From Saccharopolyspora sp. NFXS83 (GTDB lineage Bacteria > Actinomycetota > Actinomycetes > Mycobacteriales > Pseudonocardiaceae): 41,355 nt of DNA. The stretch spans positions 162,058-203,412 of the forward strand of contig NZ_JAPFGB010000011.1 in assembly GCF_026241095.1 (NCBI RefSeq). Reading direction: 5' to 3'. A model generated the notes under the pieces. That model did no database searches. It was not told where the DNA came from and was given only the letters and a program-made list of their open reading frames with translations. Position 1 is the first letter of the stretch; every line of letters starts with the position of its first letter. The translations under genes were made by a program, and so were the position numbers. Shown piece after piece: positions 35,951-41,355 of this stretch.

Positions 35951-36652
35951 GTGCGAGCGGTTGATCGGGGTGCCGGTGGTGGTCAATCTGAGCAGGTGGA
36001 ATCCGAAGAAGAACTGATCGCCCAGCGCAGCCCGTTGCCCGACTCCGTCGTCGGGAGGCTGCGGGAGCAGCTGGTGTTCGTGGCCGAGGTGGACAAGCTC
36101 AAGACCGTGCTCCGGCAGTCGCCGCTGGCCGCGGACGATCGGCGGGAGAACGACGCCGAGCACTCCTGGCACCTGGCCTTGATGGTGTCGGTGCTGGCCG
36201 AGCACTCCGACGAGCCGATCGACGTCGGCCGCACCATCGAGCTCGTCGTGGTGCACGACCTGATCGAGATCTACGCGGGGGACACCCCGCTCTACGACGA
36301 CGAAGGCCGGGAAAGCCAGCAGGAGCGCGAAGAAGCCGCCGCGGACCGGTTGTTCGGGTTGCTGCCCGACGACCAGGAGCGGCGCTTCCGCGAGCTGTGG
36401 GACGAGTTCGAGGACCGGCGCACTCCGGAGGCGCGGTTCGCCAAGGCGATCGACCGGGTGCAGCCGCTGCTGCTGAACTGGCTCACCGGGGGCGGGACGT
36501 GGCGCACTCCCGGCGTCACCGCGGACGTCGTGCGCGAGCGGAAAGCCGTGATCGGTGAAGCATCGACTCCACTGTGGACGGCGGTGCGGGCGCTGATCGA
36601 CGAGGGCGAACGGCGCGGCTGGGTGGCGCCGGGAGCGGTGCGCCCGGACTGA
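35951..36652 (+). CDS. HD domain phosphohydrolase (YfbR/HDDC2-like)
   Basis: 233 residues from the GTG at 35951, with GAGGA close upstream; GTG 35996 is an alternative that would drop a poorly conserved leader. HD motifs are in order: NDAEHSWHLALM (His), VVVHDLIEIYAGD (His-Asp) and KAIDRVQPLLLNW (Asp). The family hydrolyses phosphate from nucleotides, typically 5'-deoxyribonucleotidase activity dependent on divalent metal. It is cytosolic and converges on the subtilase gene, with a terminator between them. Confidence 0.92.
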   Translation: MRAVDRGAGGGQSEQVESEEELIAQRSPLPDSVVGRLREQLVFVAEVDKLKTVLRQSPLAADDRRENDAEHSWHLALMVSVLAEHSDEPIDVGRTIELVVVHDLIEIYAGDTPLYDDEGRESQQEREEAAADRLFGLLPDDQERRFRELWDEFEDRRTPEARFAKAIDRVQPLLLNWLTGGGTWRTPGVTADVVRERKAVIGEASTPLWTAVRALIDEGERRGWVAPGAVRPD

Positions 36653-36661
36653 GGCCGCGCA

Positions 36662-36693
36662 CCGGTGCGCCCTCCGCGAGGAAGGCGCACCGG
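36662..36693. terminator. Perfect 10-bp bidirectional terminator
   Basis: CCGGTGCGCC (36662-36671) and GGCGCACCGG (36684-36693) pair exactly around a 12-base loop. It sits between the convergent stops at 36652 and 36702. Confidence 0.75.
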
Positions 36694-36701
36694 CTTCCGG
36701 G

Positions 36702-38219
36702 TCAGCCGACCGCGTCGAGGGCGTCGATCAGCCCGGCGCCGTAGAAGCCGGCACCGGTGTCACCGCCCGCGCAGACCGCGTCCGGCTTGCCGTCGCCGTC
36801 CGGGTCGTAGGCCGTCGGGCACGGCAGCGCGTCCGCCTGGCCGGACAGCGCGCCCGTCGTCTGCGGCGCGTTCCACTCCGGGTGGGTGCTGCGCAGCAGC
36901 GCCACCACGCCCGCCGCGTGCGGAGACGCCATCGAGGTGCCCTGCATCCAGCCCCAGCCGCCACCGGGGACGGTGGAGAGGATCCGGCCGTTCGCCGACG
37001 GCGTCGGCGGGAGCTGCTTCGCGTCGCCGCCCGGTGCGGTCACCGTCGTCGAGCCCAGGCCGTAGTTGGAGAAGTACGACTTCACCGAGTCCACGCCCAC
37101 CGAGGACGTGGTCACCACGCCGGGCAGCTCGCCCGGCAGCACGGTGCAGTCGTGCCCGGTCCGCCGGTCCTGCACCGGTCCGCCGTTGTTCGGGCTGTTC
37201 GTGTCGTGGATCGGCTGGGAGAGGTCCCACCCGCTGTTGCCCGCCGCGGCCACGTTCACCACGTCGTGGCCCGCCGCGTAGGCGACGGCGCGGCGCACCG
37301 CTTCGGCGCCCGCGCGCTGGTCGGGATCGTTCTCGCACCACAGGTACCAGGGGTCGACGAAGTACGAGTTGTTCGTGACGTCGAAACCGTGCTCGGCAGC
37401 CCAGATGAACCCGCACACCGCGTACTCGGGGTAGATGAACCCGTCGTCGTCGATCACCCGCACCGAGGCGAGGCCGACGTCCGGCGCGACCCCCGCGACC
37501 CCGACTCCGTTGCGGGCCGCGGCGATCGTGCCCGCCACGTGCGTTCCGTGCGCCTGGGTGTCGTCCTCCGGCGCCCACGCCTCCACAGCGGTGTTCGGGA
37601 TGCCCTCTTCGGCGCAGCTCACCGACTTCGCCAGGTCCAGGTTCGGCTTCAGGTCGGGGTGTTCCGGGTCGATGCCGTAGTCGAGCACGCCGACCGTGAC
37701 CTCCGGGCTGCCCTGGGAGATCGCGTGCGCCTGATCGGCCTTGATCAGCGGGAGGTCCCACTGGTCGGCTTCCAGCGGCTCCTGCCCGTCGACCGCGGCG
37801 GGGCGGGCGTCGGCGGTGCCCTCCAAGGTCTCCAGCCGGGTGCTCGGCGGGGCGGGCGGCAGTTGTTCGGCGAGGTTGCGGCTCGCGCCCGCCTGATCCA
37901 CCGCGGGCTGCGCGCGCACGGCGGCGGCGAAGCCCGGATCGGTGGAGGTCGCCACGACCACCCCGATCTGCGGCCAGCTCTGCACCACGGTGCCGCCGAC
38001 GGCCCGCACCGAGTCCTCGGTGGTGCGGAGTCCGTCGCCCGTCGGTCCCAGCACCACGAAGTGCGCGGGCGCCGCGGCTTCGGCGGCCGTCGCGCTGGGC
38101 GCGGGAACGGTGGACGGGACGGCGGCGACGGCCGGGACCAGCAGGCTCAGCGCCAACGCGGAACCCGCGATGCGCAGGTACTTCCCGGGCATTCGCGGTG
38201 TCGATCGATGTGGTGACAC
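36702..38219 (-). CDS. Secreted subtilisin-like serine protease (S8 family)
   Basis: 505 residues from the GTG at 38219, with GGGAGG just upstream; an ATG at 38192 would also keep the signal peptide. A basic n-region and hydrophobic segment (residues about 10-35) form a signal peptide, followed by an inhibitor-like prodomain (about 50-110). The catalytic triad is Asp180 (VGVLDYGID), His224 (AHGTHVAGTIAA) and Ser429 (MQGTSMASPHAAG), with the oxyanion Asn in VAAAGNSG. Several Cys in the mature part (SCAEEG, AVCGF, LWCEND, HDCTV, LPCPT, AVCAGG) suggest disulfides. There is no C-terminal anchor, so it is probably released. It is not obviously linked to the giant protein locus. Confidence 0.95.
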   Translation of the reverse strand: MSPHRSTPRMPGKYLRIAGSALALSLLVPAVAAVPSTVPAPSATAAEAAAPAHFVVLGPTGDGLRTTEDSVRAVGGTVVQSWPQIGVVVATSTDPGFAAAVRAQPAVDQAGASRNLAEQLPPAPPSTRLETLEGTADARPAAVDGQEPLEADQWDLPLIKADQAHAISQGSPEVTVGVLDYGIDPEHPDLKPNLDLAKSVSCAEEGIPNTAVEAWAPEDDTQAHGTHVAGTIAAARNGVGVAGVAPDVGLASVRVIDDDGFIYPEYAVCGFIWAAEHGFDVTNNSYFVDPWYLWCENDPDQRAGAEAVRRAVAYAAGHDVVNVAAAGNSGWDLSQPIHDTNSPNNGGPVQDRRTGHDCTVLPGELPGVVTTSSVGVDSVKSYFSNYGLGSTTVTAPGGDAKQLPPTPSANGRILSTVPGGGWGWMQGTSMASPHAAGVVALLRSTHPEWNAPQTTGALSGQADALPCPTAYDPDGDGKPDAVCAGGDTGAGFYGAGLIDALDAVG

Positions 38220-38759
38220 GTGTCCTCCCACGGCACACTCGTACCGAGCGATCAGTGAATGATCGTCGGATACTCCGCCCGTTCGGGGAACTTGGGTAGG
38301 GCGAAAAGGAGTAACCCGGCGCAATCGGGTGTGCTCCCGGTGACGTTCCCGAGCCTCGCGGTGATCGCCGGAGTCGCCGGGACGCCGAGAACCGATCGCG
38401 CCGGGCCGGGCCGGCGCCGAGCGTGCGGTCGGGTGCTCCGCCGATTCGGGGCCCGCTCCTGGGCCGGAAGAGCCAGTCCCTTGCCAGTCTTGCCGCTCTG
38501 CACGACATGGCACTGGTCACCAGCCGAATCGTGTTAATTCATCGCATCGTGCGAGCAAGTCCGGCTCACCAGCTGCGATCAGTGATGATCGCCGCTTCGG
38601 GTACCCGCTGCGGCCACGCTTCGGGGGGTAAATAGGATCTCTGCGTTGTGACCGGTTTACGCAACGCGATCGTGGTGTTCACTCGCGATCGGTACGGTCC
38701 GCAACCGGGTCGAGAGTCTGATGACCCGTACGGGTTAACCGTTAAGGGAGGCAACGCTC
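38220..38759. other. 540-bp divergent intergenic region
   Basis: No gene is supported. It lies between the divergent subtilase and the 83-residue exported protein and should hold both promoters. Visible elements are a GATCA-GTGAA-TGATC palindrome near 38240-38255, a TAAATAGGAT stretch near 38630, and GGTTAACC near 38733 shortly before the GGGAGG site of the right-hand gene. None is a firm promoter call. Confidence 0.45.
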
Positions 38760-40149
<1,390 letters not shown>

Positions 40150-40215
40150 GGAGATCATTCGGCGGTAGCCTCAGGCCCGTTCGGGGCAGTCCCGGATGGG
40201 CCTGGAGGTGAATCC

Positions 40216-41259
40216 GTGACGGATCGCAGTCAACCGGCGCGCAGCGCCACTCCCGGTGAGGGCGCTTCCGGCCTGCTGCAGCGGCTGCGCCGGGACCACC
40301 CGTGGCTGGATCGGCTGATCCGCGCGGCGGCGAGGTACCAGAACCAGTACGGCGATTACTACGCCGCGGCGATCACCTACTTCAGCGTGCTCGCGCTGGT
40401 CCCGCTGCTGATGATCTCCTTCGCCGTCGCCGGATTCGTGCTCGGGGGCAATCCCGATCTGCTGGACGAGCTGCGCCGCTCGATCACCGAGGCGGTCCCG
40501 GACCCGCAGATGAGCGGCATGCTCAACCAGGTCGTGGGGCAGGCGATCGAGCAGGCGGGCGCGGTCGGGATCATCGGCCTGCTCGTCGCCCTGTATTCGG
40601 GGCTGGGGTGGATGACGAACCTGCGCGAGGCGTTGACCGCGCAGTGGAGCCAGGACCAGCAGGCCCCGCCGATGCTCAAGCGGCTCGGTTCGGATCTGCT
40701 GTCGCTGCTCGGCTTGGGCTTGGCGATGGCGATCTCGTTCGGGCTCAGCGCGATGGGCGGTGGCGCGGGGCGCGCGTTGTTCGGGCTGCTGGGCATCGGC
40801 AACACCGTGGCAGCGCGGATCGTGCTCTCGGCGCTGACGATCCTGCTTTCGCTGCTGGCGGGCTGGCTGGTGTTCACCTGGGTGCTGGCGAGGCTGCCGC
40901 GCACCCCGGTGACGCTGCGCAGCGCGATGTGGGGCGGCCTGTTCGCCGCGGTCGGCTTCGAAGTCCTCAAGCAGGTCGGCGTGATCTACCTGGGCAGCGT
41001 CACCGGTTCTCCTGCGGCAGCCGCGTTCGGCCCGATCCTCGGCCTGCTGGTCTTCGCCTACTTGACGTCCCGCTTCATCCTCTTCGTCACGGCATGGACG
41101 GCTTCAGCAGCGGAGAACGAACGACGAGCCCTCCCGGCCCCACCCGCTCCAGCCCTCATCCGCCCAGAAGTGCGCGTGAGAAGACCGAACAACGCGACCT
41201 TCGTAGGCCTGTTCGGCCTAGGAGCCCTCCTAGGCTGGACCCTCCGCAAACGCCGCTGA
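40216..41259 (+). CDS. yhjD: YihY/YhjD family inner membrane protein
   Basis: 347 residues from the GTG at 40216, with GGAGGTGAA six bases upstream. It belongs to the YihY/BrkB (virulence factor BrkB-like) membrane family. Motifs are YYAAAITYFSVLALVPLLM in the first membrane segment, GLGWMTNLREALTAQW, and TPVTLRSAMWGGLFAAVGFEVLK. About six membrane segments lie between residues 50 and 290, and the tail has one more hydrophobic stretch (VGLFGLGALLGWTL) ending in RKRR. Mycobacteria also place yhjD after trpS. The transported substrate is unclear; related proteins have been linked to lipid or LPS export in other bacteria. Confidence 0.93.
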   Translation: MTDRSQPARSATPGEGASGLLQRLRRDHPWLDRLIRAAARYQNQYGDYYAAAITYFSVLALVPLLMISFAVAGFVLGGNPDLLDELRRSITEAVPDPQMSGMLNQVVGQAIEQAGAVGIIGLLVALYSGLGWMTNLREALTAQWSQDQQAPPMLKRLGSDLLSLLGLGLAMAISFGLSAMGGGAGRALFGLLGIGNTVAARIVLSALTILLSLLAGWLVFTWVLARLPRTPVTLRSAMWGGLFAAVGFEVLKQVGVIYLGSVTGSPAAAAFGPILGLLVFAYLTSRFILFVTAWTASAAENERRALPAPPAPALIRPEVRVRRPNNATFVGLFGLGALLGWTLRKRR

Positions 41260-41279
41260 ACAACCAACTCGCCCCACCA

Positions 41280-41354
41280 GCGGCGAAGCCGCAGGGGCAA
41301 GCGAAGCGATGCCTGCTTGGCGGCCGAAGGCCGTGCAGTAAGCGGCGAAGCCGC
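41280..41354. repeat. Repeated GCGGCGAAGCCGC hairpin units
   Basis: The 13-base palindrome GCGGC-GAA-GCCGC occurs at 41280-41292 and again at 41342-41354, with GGCCGAAGGCC between them. The array runs off the right edge. It could act as terminator of the trpS-yhjD unit or be an interspersed palindromic repeat. Confidence 0.6.
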
Positions 41355-41355
41355 A

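Noticed and set aside
38560-38660. Possible cyclic-di-AMP riboswitch or other structured leader
   Set aside because: The GGGGGGTAAATAGGAT stretch recalls part of such elements, but no consistent set of paired stems was found, and the downstream gene is not a typical target.

Overview
The window is high-GC actinobacterial DNA, most likely from a Pseudonocardiaceae member (Saccharopolyspora-like). The grounds are GC-rich third positions, frequent GTG starts, an XRE/DUF5753 plus DUF397 regulator pair, and a trpS followed by yhjD as in mycobacteria and relatives. The genus is inference. It falls into an accessory left part (1 to about 32000) and a more ordinary chromosomal right part (about 32300 to 41355).

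Positions 1-17817 are one open reading frame, open at the left edge, encoding at least 5938 residues. Domains recognisable by motif, in order: a degenerate zincin-like unit, an amidoligase-like (COOH-NH2 ligase) domain, a zincin with an intact HEIGH motif followed by a dead copy, a long beta-rich region of unknown function, a domain with the signature of the edema factor/CyaA/ExoY adenylyl cyclase toxins, a papain-like Cys/His/Asp region, and two tandem ~500-residue units with caspase-like His-Gly and Cys motifs (resembling what databases call lonely Cys domains). Only three cysteines are present in all visible residues, one in each candidate cysteine-protease site.

Downstream on the same strand are a frameshifted gene remnant, four paralogous SseB-like proteins of the kind annotated as type VII secretion system-associated (two overlapping pairs), a conserved unknown protein between the pairs, and a beta-helix/AAA+ ATPase fusion. 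This looks like the accessory set for folding, targeting or export of the giant protein; no EccC, EccB, EccD, mycosin or WXG100 gene lies inside the window. Two hairpins separate this block from a convergent minus-strand pair of paralogs. They share a ~445-residue core; one ends in an R-S-E type ADP-ribosyltransferase-like domain and the other ends in an Ala/Thr-rich tail without a toxin domain. A lone, motif-degenerate ABC ATPase lies beyond them.

The right part carries an XRE/DUF5753 regulator, DUF397 protein and a small conserved protein (minus strand), then exodeoxyribonuclease III, a DinB/DUF664 protein, an HD phosphohydrolase, a secreted subtilase, a small exported membrane protein, tryptophanyl-tRNA synthetase and a YihY/YhjD membrane protein.

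The strongest candidate for an undescribed system is the 1-30876 block: a giant multi-enzyme, polymorphic-toxin-like protein containing a possible class II cyclase, with SseB-like proteins, a beta-helix AAA+ protein and a paired ART/toxin-less paralog.
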